Shown: positions 32,185 to 44,132 of the stretch, piece after piece
How the letters are laid out: every line of letters begins with the position of its first letter
How positions within the stretch are numbered: the stretch's first letter is position 1
NCBI GenBank assembly: GCA_020809705.1
Contig: CP085828.1
Span: 6,076,001 to 6,140,000 of the forward strand
Origin: Calonectria ilicicola
Taxonomy: Eukaryota; Ascomycota; Sordariomycetes; Hypocreales; Nectriaceae
Direction: 5' to 3'
Length of the DNA stretch: 64,000 nt
Translations under genes and position numbers: made by a program
Notes under the pieces: generated by a model
What the model was told of the DNA's origin: nothing
Seen by the model: only the letters and a program-made list of their open reading frames with translations
Databases searched by the model: none

Positions 32185-34255
32185 AGATGCCGGCCGCAAC
32201 CCTTATCACCATCTTGCACATATTTTTTGTTTACTTTTTTTTTGGATTTCGGAATTCGCTTCCCCTCCATTTTTTACATCTTGTCACATATTGTTTTTTT
32301 TTTTACACGACATTTTTTTTTTACAAAGCCATGCATGAGAAACGCGGCGAATTATTATTTTTACTGCGAAAAATATACCCCACCAGCGTTGATTGGAAGA
32401 CAATGGTCTTTCTGCAATTACAAAGGACCGGGAATACAGGACATTGAAGAACAAAAAAAGGGACGGGCGAGAGTTTTACTTAATGAGTCGTCACATAATG
32501 GAATATGTGAACATCAAAAAAAGGGATACCCCAGGCGTGTGAGATTTAACATCACAAGAGAAAGAAAGAGAGAGGAACGGGCCGGGCGAGCAAAAAAACG
32601 CCCCGAAATGGAACGGCCTTGGGAACCGGGAAACATTGCCGGTGTAATTGCTAGATAGCAGGATTTCATAAAAAAGCAAATATTCATTTGAATACAAAAA
32701 CACAAACAAATTTCATAATATGCAAAGCATCCCGCATCTTGAGTCGCATGATCAGTGCCACAATGACGATCAATGGCTGAAAGCCAAGGCTTGTAAGCAG
32801 GTAGGATGGACAAATGGTTGCGCTCAGACGTCCAACCACCGTTAAGTGCCTGCAGCTTGCGCAGACGGACACCCTCCTGCGCTGAAGCGACTGGGCGCCA
32901 AGTGGCCACGGGCGTCTGGGGAGGGGGGGGACACACATCGCGGGGTGAGTGAGGGGAGGGGGGACGGAAGGAGAGCAGCAAATGGCGGGGTGGGATGGTG
33001 GTGGGTTGGCTTGGGTTGGTTGGTTGGTTGTGTGGCCCAGGCCGAGAGAGGATATTGAGGCGCATCCTGTGCAGCCGGGGATAGGGCGGGCGGGCAACTC
33101 CGCTATCGGATATTCGCACGACGACTCACTCACCGGGATAATTGTCGGTGCGCATGAACACCTGCCCCACTGATGGGCGAGGAGCCGACCGATGGCATCG
33201 TACGTGTGAGTGTGCGGTCAAGGGTGTTGGATAGGTAGGTAGGGGGATTGTTCAAGAGATTAGGGAGGGGAGGGGGCAAGGGATGGAGGGAGGAGCAGGA
33301 GGACGCTAAAAATGATGCCAAAAGAGAAAAGAGTAAACAGGATGTGATGAATAGAATGAAGAGGAGGGGGCGTGTGGCTTTTTTTTTTTTTTTTTTGCCG
33401 GAGTTGGCCATGATGCCATTCCATTCGCGCATGTGATAAGGATTAACAGGGCTGGGTTGAAACCGGATGCAAATGGGGCAGAGCAAAAAAAGGCGGCTCG
33501 TTGGGATTAGCATTGCAGAGCCAAGACTGAAGCTTAAACCAAAGGGTTCTTTCTTGTCTATCTGTGGATTCCCAAGCTCAGGCCCTTTTGTCTCCCCCTT
33601 CTTTCTCCACTCATGAGCATACGACGACTTTGTTGCCAGAAAGAGAACAAGGAACGACGGGATAAACCGACGACATGCCATCATGTGCGATAGACGTCGG
33701 AACTGTACACTGCACTACACGGCAATTTTAGCCGATCCTGGTATTCACTCCCGCTTTGAGTAATTGCCCTTTCTAATTTCTTTTCATTTTTTCCCCTTCT
33801 GTCCGTTGCTTGGATGCATTATGTCCCGATGCAGGCGAGGCAACGTGGACGCCTTAGTTGGCTGGGTTGGGCTTAGGTTGGCTGGCTGACAAAAGCAGAA
33901 GTGCCCGACTTTCAATTATTCAGCCGCAGCTTTCTAATACGCGGGAAGCTCATCAATTTGGACTAACCGCATTAATCACTCATAACTTTCGACCACGGGG
34001 CATTCCATAATCCAATTGGGCTGAAAATAAAACGATGCTGGATTGAGAGCCCGTTGGTGGGGTTATGAAGAGCGCGAGCGGACTATATCACACCGAGGTT
34101 GTAATCCGGTGCCGCCACGCTCTGGGGCTGAGGTACCGAACACGTAGTAATATTCTTACATGTATTGTTTACATGACGGTTTCTAAACTAGCGGCCGACC
34201 AAAATATTCACCTGCTACGTCGGCGCCATTTGGACGATACAGCAAAGCGTGCTGG
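32185..34255. other. intergenic, no gene seen
   Basis: About 2 kb between the 3' ends of the arrestin and NLR genes. T-rich tracts lie just after the arrestin stop, a GT/GGTT-rich stretch near 32998-33035, and a poly-T run near 33381-33396. A 184-codon minus-strand frame at 33130-33684 starts with a hydrophobic segment but otherwise has no coding character. Confidence 0.5.
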
Positions 34256-37200
34256 CTAAGATGTTGCCGAATTGCGCCGTCTTTTCGATGGTACTGGGGA
34301 TTGCGAACCTGGCTCGGAACAGCACCGCTTTGTACCCGAGTTTATCTTGAGCCTCGAATTTGTATTTTCTGGCTCGGATATGGCACCCTGTTGCGCTTCT
34401 GGTAGTTGGGTAGTGTCGATATTGGGAGTGCCGAGCAGCAGCTTGACGACAGTCTCATGCTTCGCCGTCGCTGCATGCCATAGTGGTGCCCGGTTATCCT
34501 TATCTTTTATATTAACATCGATATCAGGGACTGCAAGGATGTTTTTTATGGCCGCCTCATTTCCGTTTCTAACAGCCCAATGTAATGGCGTATTGTCGTT
34601 ATGATCCTTTGAGTTGATGTTGGTATTGGGAGCTGCAAGCAGTAGTTGGAAAACCGGTTCATGCCCTGCAACAGCAGCATGCCACAGAGGTGTCCGGCCA
34701 TGTTCATCTTTTATATTAACATCAATACCATCGGCCGTAAGCAAGTGCTTGATGACCGTCTCATTCCCAATCATAGAAGCCCACTGTAGCAGTGTATAAC
34801 CGTTGTCATCCTTTGAGTGAATATTGATGTCGGGGGCTGCGAGCAGAAGCTTGATAATGGCTTCATGCCGTGCCATACCGGCATACCAAAGCGGCGTCCA
34901 GCCACCGTCACCCTTTACGTTAATGTCTGCATTTGGGGCTGTAAGAAGTAGTTCGAAAATTGCCAAATCTCCTTTTCTGGCAGCCCAATGCAGAGGTTTG
35001 AAGCCATTGTCATCTGTTGAGTCTATGGAGGCACTAGGGGCCATAATAAGTAGCTTAATAATGGCTTTGTTTCCTCTATAGAGAGCATCCCACAACATAT
35101 ATGAGTTGATCTTAATATTAGGGACTGCAAGAAGTAATTCAATAACAGCCTCACGTTTATTGTTAATAGCACACTGCAGTAGCTTTTGACCATAGTTGGT
35201 CTCGGAGTCAATTCCAATGCCGGGCTGTGCAAGCAGGAGTTTGACGATGGATTCGTGCCCCTCTTTGGTGGCGCAATAAAGAGGCGTCTTGCCGGAGTCT
35301 GTATCCTTTGAGTTGAGGTCAATATTGGGAGCGGCGGCGAGTAGCTCAGCAACGGTCTCATGCCCCTCGCTGGCAGCACACCAGAGAGGCGTCTGGCCGG
35401 AGTCATCCCCCAAGTTTACATCAATATCGGAGGCTGTAAGGAGCAGCTTGACGATAGCATCATGCCCGTTTCTGGAAGCGCACAACAACGGCGTCTTGCC
35501 CGAGATTCTGTCCTTTGAGTTGACCTCTATATCAGGCGTAGCAAGTAGTAACGTAACAATCGCTTCATGCGCATTGTTCGTGGCACAAAAGAGCGGTGTC
35601 CAGCCATTTTTATCTCTCAAGTTAATATTAATACCAGGGGCTGCAAGAAGCAGCCGAACAATTGCCTCGTGACTATGCTGGACAGCACACCATAACGGCG
35701 TCCAGTCGTGCTTATTCTCTAAGTTTATGTTAATTTTTGGGTCTGCAAGTAACAGCTTAACGACAGCCTCATGCTCTTCTTTGATGGCATAATGTAAGGG
35801 CGTCCAGCTATCTTTGTCTTTCGAGTTCACCTGGATATTGGGAGTTGCGAGCAGAAGCCGAACAACATCTTCGTGGCCTCTCTTGGCAGCACAGCACAGG
35901 GGGTTTTGACCGGTGACTCTATCCTCTGAGTTGACATTTATTCCAGGGACTGAAAGGAGGAGTTGCAAAACAGCATCGTGCCCATTTCTGGACGCCCACC
36001 ATAACGGTGTCCGGTTCCTTGTATCCTTTGAGTCGACATTGGCACCATTCTTGAGAAGGAGCTTGATGATGGTAACATGTCCATTCTCAGCAGCATAAGA
36101 AAGTGGAGTCCTATTGTCGCTGTCCATCACGTCCTGGCCATTTTTCTTGATTTCCATTTCTGCACAGTTATCCATTCCAAAGTATGCCACCAAATGCAGC
36201 CCAGTCATCCACCTTGGAAAGTATTGACTGTACTCCTTTCGCCCCGAGTTCTCGTCAATCATCAGCGCTTGCACTGATGATTCGAGGTTTTTGCCGGAGT
36301 GAAGAAAGTCAATGACTACCTGGCGCACGGTTGTAGCTTTGCGGGCATGGCGACCCCAATTGCGTGCAGCATATTTGTAAAACGGGTTCAGTCGTAGTCG
36401 CTCAGTGAAGTCGGCATTTGTTGGACAGGATCCGCTCTTGAAAACATCGAACGAAAGGTAGGAAATGCAGGTTGTAGTTATATCTTGGTCCACATTTGGG
36501 AAGATATTTTGCTGGTTCTGCTCAAAGTATTGCTGCGTAGTGTAGTGAGCCAGCCGGATAATGTCGCTTTCCTCATCGACGGTGACCAATCCAGCACACA
36601 CTGAGACCATATCTTCAGCCCGTGGAAGATCTCCAAGATCAAGAAATTGTTTGTCGCTTTTTGTTGCAAGCGCATGCTGAAGCTCTGAAGTTTGGAGAGG
36701 CCTTTTGGCGCAAGTAATCCACGAGAGGACTTGTATTGCAAACTCCTTGAGTCCAAGTTTCTGCCCATTAATTCTTTCCATCGCAGTGTCGTACGCATTT
36801 GCTAGTACCTGGTCCATATTTCCGCCAGATGCTTTCTTCTTCTCTTGGAATCCTTTTAACGCGTTTCGCACAGCGTTTACTGTGAGTTTATCGTCGAGTG
36901 AATCAAGGTAGACTTGTGCTAATAGGAACCTATAAACTAATCAGAACATGCGCCCTGCAATATCTTTTGGCTACTTACATTCCATCAACAGCTTCGGATA
37001 TGCCTGTCTTTATGTCTTGTTGTAATTGCTGATTTTCGTGGACAAAAGGCCGCAGCTGTCCGATGTGCCCTTCTAAATACCGCCCGACATCATGCTCAGT
37101 CGCACGGATGTTCAGCGATAAGGCTTGGGTAAACAGTGAAGTGATTTCGGGAAGAGGCCTTGACGTGGCGAACAGGTTTAGTCCACCAGAAGATTGAAGA

Positions 37201-38827
37201 TCAAAGATATCTGACAAGAATCTGTTTCGAGATTTATCAATGGATGGACATTCATCAAGCGCATCGACAATGATAAAGACTCTTTTGTATGTTGAGATTA
37301 TTGTTCGAAGGGTTCTTAAAATCTCTTCCAGTGAAGGCCGTGTACGTTTATATCTGTATTGCTCGTGAAGTGCTTTAACTGCAATTGGAAGAGAAGACTG
37401 GTCTTGGGTGAGCTGTCTGAGAATGTTTGCCAACAAATCCTCTGCTTTTTGCTGGTCGTGGCGTCGGAAGTTGCAATAAATGTATGCAATGCCGATCTTT
37501 TGGTCGTCCTTGAACCGTGATTGCAAGTTATTGACCACAATCGAGGCAAGGATAGTCTTTCCAGCACCCGGGAGACCTGGACAAAATAATGTCTGGCTTC
37601 TAGTTTTGAGCCAAGTTTTGAACTGGTCTGCATCAAGAAGCCATTGACCGGTTCCCGGCTGCATTCGTTTAAAAAAGTCGTTTTGTTGAGGAGTATAGTC
37701 GATTGGCGTGATCCACTCCATCATCGATTCAAACTCTTGGCTGTGTTGCTTGCGGACCAAGCAATCAATACCTTCTCGAACATCTATCGCAAAACCAGTG
37801 TCATTATTGGCTGCTTTTATCGGCGAATAATTTACTAACCAGAGAGTACTTCGCTGATCTTCTTCTCAGCTTCAACTCTATTTGGGGGAATACGGTGCAG
37901 TAGATCCTTGGCGTATGCTGCAGCTGTCATAGCTGCATAACCTTGCCACTCCTTATTTTTATGTGAGTCTGAATAATCGCAGATACCACGGATAACCAGG
38001 CAGGGGAAATGATTCATTAAACCAGCCGCTTCCATCTCAAAGCATAGAACACCTTTTTTGGCCGAAAGAGTATCCCGGATCAAGGCATCCTTCATAAGAT
38101 TATTTGCTGATGCAATCAGGCCATAGTGGATCGTTGGATTATCTTCATCCTCGGTACGCTCAGCTCGTGCTACTAGGGTTGACAGATCTTCGCCACAAGC
38201 TACTGCACAGCTGGACTCGGTATTTTGTATATGGACCTTGTCGGACCTGTACAGACGGTCCGTGCTGGGTTCAGGTCGTTTGTACCTTTTCCGTAGCCTG
38301 GCCTTGTTATCTAAAATGCGGTTGATAGATTCCTCAAGCTGATGCCCTTCCATCTCATACTGTGCCTTGAGACCATTCACAGCCGCTCGCAGAACCGGGG
38401 GCGGCTGATTTAAAAATTCAGTCTCCTGGAAATCTTGATCTTGTATAGTCTTCCCAAAGTCATACTGGAACACGCCGCCCTTGTTGTTGCCAGAGGCGCT
38501 CACCACGACGTCCCCAAGACGTATATCGTGCTTGCGACTTGGCGCGCCGCCGCCAATACCAACCATTAAACCAATTCTGACGTTGGGGAAACTATGGAGC
38601 AAGTCCCGCACAACGCCCGCAGCGGACGATATGCCATACTCGCCGTGGGGAAGGACGGCGATGACGACATTGTGTCTGCCAATCTTGCCCAGCGTGTAGT
38701 CGTTGTTGTCGTTGGTGGATACAGACTCGGGTCCTTTGTGTAATTCGTCAAGAAAGGCCCGCGCAGCGACATACTCAGTTGCGATCGCGCAAATCCAGCC
38801 GACCGTATAGTCCTGTGGGTTGGGCAT
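34256..38827 (-). CDS. NLR-like protein: nucleoside phosphorylase-like, NACHT, ankyrin repeats
   Basis: Three exons join in phase: 38827-37840, 37783-36979 and 36929-34256. The introns are 56 nt (donor GTTAGT) and 49 nt (donor GTAAGT), giving 1488 residues. Residues 1 to about 320 form a PNP/UDP-phosphorylase-like domain ([39 protein letters not shown]). Residues about 395-560 are a NACHT NTPase with Walker A GLPGAGKT (399-406) and Walker [11 protein letters not shown] (498-507). A winged-helix-like region follows. About 17 ankyrin repeats (about 868-1437) end in a basic, NLS-like tail. This is a classic fungal NLR architecture, linked to non-self recognition and regulated cell death. The frame is intact and all NTPase motifs are present. 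The ligand is unknown. Confidence 0.93.
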
Positions 38828-39811
38828 GGTCGGCCGCGACGCCTCATACTTTGCGACAAGAACGCGACAGACCTGCCGCTCTCTGGGAATGGGAATAAGC
38901 CCAACCTTCAGCACAACCCGGTTCGAGATCTCGTGCTGATTCGTTCAGCCAAGATGATAACCCCGCCTGGACAAGGACCGTGCCTTAGGCAACCATGATA
39001 ACCTGCGCGAATAACTAGCTTGGAAGGAAAAAGTGACACGGCGGCTATTTCATTGATCCAATAATACTCCAGCCTGATTAATAAATTGTTTCATTTCTAG
39101 ATGTTGATCGGACAAGTTGTGGGGAGGATTTCACACCGAGTTTCATTGAAGCTATGTTGAATTGGTACAATGAACATGGATGCTTAGTGCGATAGCCTGT
39201 GTACCGTCGCATTGCCCATCGCTGGGCGGGAGACCCAAAATCAGGAGCGCGGGGTAGAAGTATTTTCGCAGAGGCACACCCCGCCAACTGGGTTGACGAG
39301 TAAAACATGAACATTCTGGACCTTCAATTGCGCAAGCCGCCTCGTACCGAAATATTAAATTGTAATAAATTTAGTGCATACATGACCTGTTTAAACTTTA
39401 CCCCATAGTAGAGTCCCAGACTCTTAAACTCGTAGTGACAAGTTCAAAGCAAAGTTGACGACGTCACTGGGTTGCCGCAACCAATCAATCTCGTTCCTTG
39501 TCAAGCCAAACTAAGTACAGCTCTACGTGCTGAGGGTTCGTAAGAAAAAAATACTAATTGGACTTTGCAAAAATAGGCATGGAATTTATTTCAGTACGTT
39601 TCTTTTCACAAGTTTGACTTGTGAGTCACATTGGTTGTCAAAGACTCACAAGAAGCACTCTCTGAAAGTTGGGCTCTGACTTGCTCGTGGACCCACTATT
39701 ATTGCAAAAGCTATGTTTTAATTGGATAATTACGTAAGAAATCCCCTTCATAAGTCACTTTGCGCTCGTTCGTCTCCAACAAGTTCTGGATCCTGATCCA
39801 CAACACCAACA
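38828..39811. other. intergenic upstream of the NLR gene, no further gene seen
   Basis: About 980 bp between the NLR start and the tRNA gene. A GTG-initiated in-frame extension of the NLR (to 38914) exists but lacks an ATG. The stretch contains the NLR promoter; no distinct motif is recognised. Confidence 0.5.
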
Positions 39812-39896
39812 TCCGATGTGGTGTAACGGTTATCATTCCGCGTTTTCATCATGAAAGCGTACCGCGGCGACCGGGGTTCGACTCCCCGCATCGGAG
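39812..39896 (+). tRNA. tRNA-Glu (UUC) with a 13-nt intron
   Basis: A full cloverleaf can be drawn. The 7-bp acceptor stem TCCGATG/CATCGGA carries discriminator G. The D-arm holds GGTGTAACGGTTATCA. The anticodon stem is CCGCG/CGCGG, and the T-arm is CGGGG-TTCGACT-CCCCG. The anticodon TTC is at 39845-39847. After the next base (position 37) a 13-nt intron (39849-39861) is needed to restore a 7-nt anticodon loop, the usual place for nuclear tRNA introns. The mature tRNA would be 72 nt before CCA addition. Confidence 0.93.
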
Positions 39897-40165
39897 ATAC
39901 CGAGCTATTAAGCTTCATTTTTTGGTTGTGTTGCGCTCAAATGTGTTTTTTTGCCTTTTTGTTTGTTCTCTTGGAGGAACCCATCGCGGTGGGATAGGTA
40001 AAAGAGGCAGCGCTGGTAGTTAGATCCCATTCAATCAAGAGCTAAGAGATGCGAAATTGGCGTGAAATTGTCAAAATCGGAGGATGTCGTGGGATCTTGT
40101 ACACAATATAGCCCTCGAGAGATTATCCCTCCTCTACTGTTGCAGACACAAACTAGAGACCATAG

Positions 40166-40789
40166 TCACGTGTAGGAATCGATAACTTCCAGTTTCTCTC
40201 CTGTAGGGAGGTGATAATAATCATCAGCATACTCTCCGACCCTTATCAAGACGTGACCTGTGGCCTGTGACATCTCTACTTTGTTTACTACACAATGCAA
40301 GATGTTGTCTACTTTGACACCAACGAACGTGGAACTACGCGAGAGCGACCGCATCCGATGAACCTGTCGTCGGATCCTACCAGATCTCCAACATCTACTT
40401 TTCCGCCATTCCCTTATTGTCTGGAAAATAAATAAAATAAAATAAATTACTTTGTATTTTTGATCTGTACGCAAGTCTAGGTCTTGATCGGCGATCAATA
40501 CGTCGCATTGGATCCCGCTCCGGTGGCCGAGATAAGGATGGCTTGCGACCCAACAGAAGGTACAGAACCGCTTCTAAACACTGGTAGACCTGCTTCGTCT
40601 GACTCATCTTCTCACACACCTCCACCTGCGCCCTTCTGAATGTGGTCATATGTTTCGATCGTAATTGTGCCTGCATTTAATACGGTTCTACGTGCGACGA
40701 CGTATTTTGTTGTCATTTTCACAGTCATTTGGTGCATCTCTGACTACGTAGATACCCTTTCGTCTCGTGACTGGAGGTGGTTGAGTCAT
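40166..40789 (-). pseudogene. possible degraded small gene
   Basis: Peptide-like stretches lie on the minus strand in different frames. From an ATG at 40789 there is MTQPPPVTRRKGIYVVRDAPND, then TAG. Next comes a frame containing VEVCEKMSQTKQVYQCLEAVLYLLL. After an AT-rich intron-like segment ending TTTTCCAG near 40420 come KVDVGDLVGSDDRFIGCGRS and, one base out of frame, VDNILHCVVNKVEMSQATGHV down to a stop at 40166. The pieces look coding but need at least one frameshift and one stop to be bypassed. It could instead be an ordinary multi-exon gene whose splice sites I have not found. I recognise no family. Confidence 0.25.
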
Positions 40790-41087
40790 ACCGAAAAATT
40801 CTAAGATGGACCAAGATCCAGATGAATGACTGATACGACACACAGTGTTGGGAAATAAAATTATGTGACACAAAATTAGAAGGGAATATAGTTTTAGTAT
40901 CTAGGGTTTCTAATAGACTAATCTAAAGTTGGGCTTATTGACTAGCAATAAGATCCCCTTTGGCAAAGTGTCAGGATAAGGTTAGTATTAGCAAGAACTG
41001 TGATGTTTATGGGTAGCAACGTACCGTATTCCTAGACTTTTGGTCTTCATTTTGCGAATCGGAAAGGTGGGCCGGATGATTAACTGG

Positions 41088-41411
41088 CTAGTTCCTCGTA
41101 GTCTTTAGTGACCGGTCGAATTTGTCGATGATCTCCCCCATCCGCGCTCGAGAAGCCGCGGTAGACAGTGGCGTCCCGAGCCCAGGAGGAGCTCTGTCAT
41201 AAGGCTCATACTTGAGATATTCTTCGATTCTGAGGGCGCGAGCCGAAGATATCTCAGAAAAGGGACTCAAGTGACCGGAGTTGCTTAGACGAGATGTGTC
41301 AGAATGGGGAGTGCATCTGCAATCCAAAGTTATACGAGAAAATGTGGAAGATCATGAGGAAGGATTGACGTACACAGAAAGCTTACTGACATCTCTTGAT
41401 TGATTTGCCAT
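41088..41411 (-). CDS. small spliced protein of unknown function (88 aa)
   Basis: Exon 1 is 41411-41374 from an ATG (MANQSRDVSKLS). A 57-nt intron follows, with donor GTACGT at 41373 and acceptor TTGCAG ending at 41317. Exon 2 is 41316-41088. The exons join in phase to 88 residues. The product is hydrophilic, with no signal peptide or membrane helix. Its C-terminal part (ALRIEEYLKYEPYDRAPPGL, then SRARMGEIIDKFDRSLKTTR) looks like a short folded or helical motif. I do not recognise the family. The canonical splice sites and the coding look of both exons support a real gene. Confidence 0.55.
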
Positions 41412-43233
41412 GGTGTTGGTGTGCGTGTCGCGTTTTAACGGTAGGGGTGATGAATGCAGCCGTGGTCCACGAGGTTCTGTACCATCGTAGCAATGGAAGG
41501 GCAAGATGGAGTCTGAACGTCCTGTTGCATGGTCACGGAGGTGATTCTATTGCCCTTTAAATATTGGGGGCGATTCTCATCCTTGTAGGAGCCGCATCGT
41601 GATGCATCTATGCATTGCAATGTATTGGTGACCGAATGCCACTCCGATAGCTGTGTAAATGAGGCCACCCTAGCAACCACTACCCAAAAGGAGAGCTAAT
41701 GCGGACTAATGCGGATGATCTTGTGCTGGATTATGACTGTTATTGGAAATTTAGACGATGCAAGCATGTCTCTGAGTCCAAGGCGGGTGCTGCTTGGAGT
41801 CGTCGCAGTTGCTGTGTGGCGCCCACACCTGCAGTAGACTCAGCCCAATTAGCAAGCCCACGAACGCAAAGAAAAGTTTTCTATCAGGTATATTTAGCAG
41901 CAGTCAGCAGGTACGTACGGACAACAGAGCCTCTTCGCTGCGGGGTCTCCCCGCCTTTTCTCCTCTGATATGAGCTCCCTTCACCTGTACATGAGCGGAC
42001 TCAACAAAGTTGTTTAAACGCATGACGTTTGGTTGAGGTTACCACCTTGACGCACAATATGCGCTAGGGTGACGCGTTCCTTTGAATGTCAAAAAGGTGT
42101 GGCACTCGCGTCCTGACGACTTGCACAAACGCCCTCTCTGTCGGGCAGTTCCCGAGTGGTCGCCTTACCGGGCTTTGTGCTGGTCCTTGAGCCGTTGCCA
42201 AAGCCGTTGCCGAAGCCGTTACGCTAACTGCCCTTTTATCAATCCCTTGTCGCATTATCCGGTTATTGGAGGAAAAGCGAACTGTCGATGCTGGGTGTAA
42301 GCGCGGGTAAATGGTCGGCCAAGCAGCGTCCCCCGAAGGCCGGTTGGATGCGGAATCGTCAGCCTTGTTGTTCTCTCTCGGAAACTGCGCCGTGCACTTT
42401 TTATTCGCCCTGCTTTTATTTCTAATTGGTGCTGGGAGAGCTGGGTGCAAAAGGTGCACGCTCATCGTCTGACACCATCTCACCCTCGCCAGCCGATGCT
42501 CATTGGATCGACCAAACTTGCCCGCCTCGTTGCATCACGAGCCCCCGCACCGCTCATTTGGCGATCTTCAGCTGCTCAGGCATTTCCTGTTAAAGCCTCC
42601 CGAGTATCCAGCATCATTCCGGATTTGGAAGCCATCGTATTTCCGCCTATCCCCATTCCAGAGCTTGCGTGGACGATTGAGGACACCTTGCGTACGGGTT
42701 GAAAAGGCAATCACGGGCATTAATATGAGTCCGCTGCGCATCAAAGCTACAAACCTCGTAATTAAACGCTTGCTGTCCGGGAAAAACATTGCTCTGCTTG
42801 GACGTGGAGCGGTTGGAGAAATAAACGGCCTCTCATATTACGGTAGTCTTCACGAATCGAGACCAAAATCCTATGAACTTGAAACATATGTTCATTAATA
42901 TACAAATCCTATCTCTGCTTCTATAGCATACGTGTCAATTCAATTTGTCACCGGGAGGTCCGGCCATGGCCCTGAATGGTTCGGCAATTGTCCCATTCAC
43001 AAGCGAGGGGAATGAGATTTAGGAACGCTTGCTCACAGGGCTGTGGTCACTTGGCCAGACACGGTAATCAACTATTCCCAAGGAGGAAGGAAGCACTCAG
43101 ATGCCTAGTGTCTTCCTTCTTTGGTTACTGCGAACCAAACTAGAAGGAACCGTTGTATCATTGATCTAAGTTGATGATGAGTGTACCTCAAGTTGTATGA
43201 GATGACACTGGCGCTCTAATTGACTTAATCAAT
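41412..43233. other. mostly gene-free stretch
   Basis: About 1.8 kb. A short tandem repeat of about 12 bp (GCCGTTGCCRAA) lies at 42192-42226. An ATG frame at 42496-42702 encodes 68 residues with an Arg/Ser/Ala-rich, mitochondrial-presequence-like start (TKLARLVASRAPAPLIWRSS) but nothing recognisable after it. It may be a gene fragment; I do not call it as a gene. Confidence 0.4.
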
Positions 43234-44132
43234 CTATGAATCATCTTCATCAGTCCGAAATAATCTCAAGATAGCCGCTGCAACTTCCAGGCCATCGTGT
43301 TCCAAGTGCGCAGTCTCGGCCGCCTGATCGGCATGCTCCAAATCCTGGATCCCGCCACTGTCCACTCGCATTTGTATTTGGCGCCGAACCATGTCCTCGT
43401 CAAATGCCAGGTGCGCTTGGGTCGTGAGCAATCGACTGGGAATGTATAAGCCCTGTATCAACGTGTGATCGCTGCAACCCCAGACATGCACCTGAGCATC
43501 GGCAGGGAGCAGGCCATCGGCTGTCTCAGAGGTGGGTGCTTTGAGGACTTGGTCTTGGTGCATCTGGTGAAGATATATGGTCGCATCGCATGTGCGAAAG
43601 AGACGCTGGCCGGTAGGCGTCAAGGTAATAGGGCTGTGGCCAAGTTCCCAGTCACGGGCTGGTGATGGCCCAACAGTACCGCCCAGGAGACGTGCAAGGA
43701 GCTGATGGCCAAAACAGACGCCAGTAAAACAAAAATCAGGTTTTTTCACCCAGAGATCTGTGGAATTTGTTAGTGATTGGATACTTTGACGCAAATAATG
43801 TTCACTTTACCCTTGAGCAAGCTCAATAAGTCTAGAATCCACGGGTCATTTCCGTGAGCATCATACATGCTTCCTGTAATGAGTAATCCATCATAGCCAT
43901 CAAATTCCCCTATTTTAGGTATGCGACCGCCTTTTTCGGTGACCACAAACTCTTGTTCAGTCTCGACACCTAGAGGTGGATGGTGAATGGCGCCGGCTTT
44001 GCTGAAATGATGATGCAAAATCTGGCCAAATGAGCCTTTCTCGCATTGAGTATCAGGGTGAGGTTTGTCAGTCTCCAAGACGAAGACCCTTACAACTGGA
44101 GCGTCGATGGTTGGTTTAAAGTGCTGAGCCAT
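43234..44132 (-). CDS. class I glutamine amidotransferase-like protein
   Basis: Two exons, 44132-43811 and 43757-43234, are separated by a 53-nt intron (donor GTAAAG, acceptor CACAG). They join in phase to 281 residues. The fold is that of GMP synthase-like class I amidotransferases: FDGYDGLLITGSMYDAH early on, then the nucleophile elbow GVCFGHQ with Cys122, and GHSPITLTPTGQ. The catalytic His would be His223 in QAHLAFDED. The family normally has HPE here, completing a Cys-His-Glu triad; this protein has HLA, so the triad Glu is absent from its usual place. Related fungal proteins are stand-alone amidotransferase-like enzymes of uncertain substrate. Activity is therefore doubtful. Confidence 0.88.

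Noticed and set aside
33130..33684. A 184-codon minus-strand frame with a signal-peptide-like start
   Set aside because: The hydrophobic start is followed by low-complexity Lys and Leu/Ser/Pro runs that arise from poly-T and GA-rich DNA. There is no family resemblance.
38828..38914. N-terminal extension of the NLR protein
   Set aside because: It would start at GTG; the ATG at 38827 matches the usual start of the phosphorylase-like domain.
42496..42702. A 68-codon frame with a mitochondrial-presequence-like N-terminus
   Set aside because: Nothing recognisable follows the presequence-like part and no downstream exon was found; it is at most a gene fragment.
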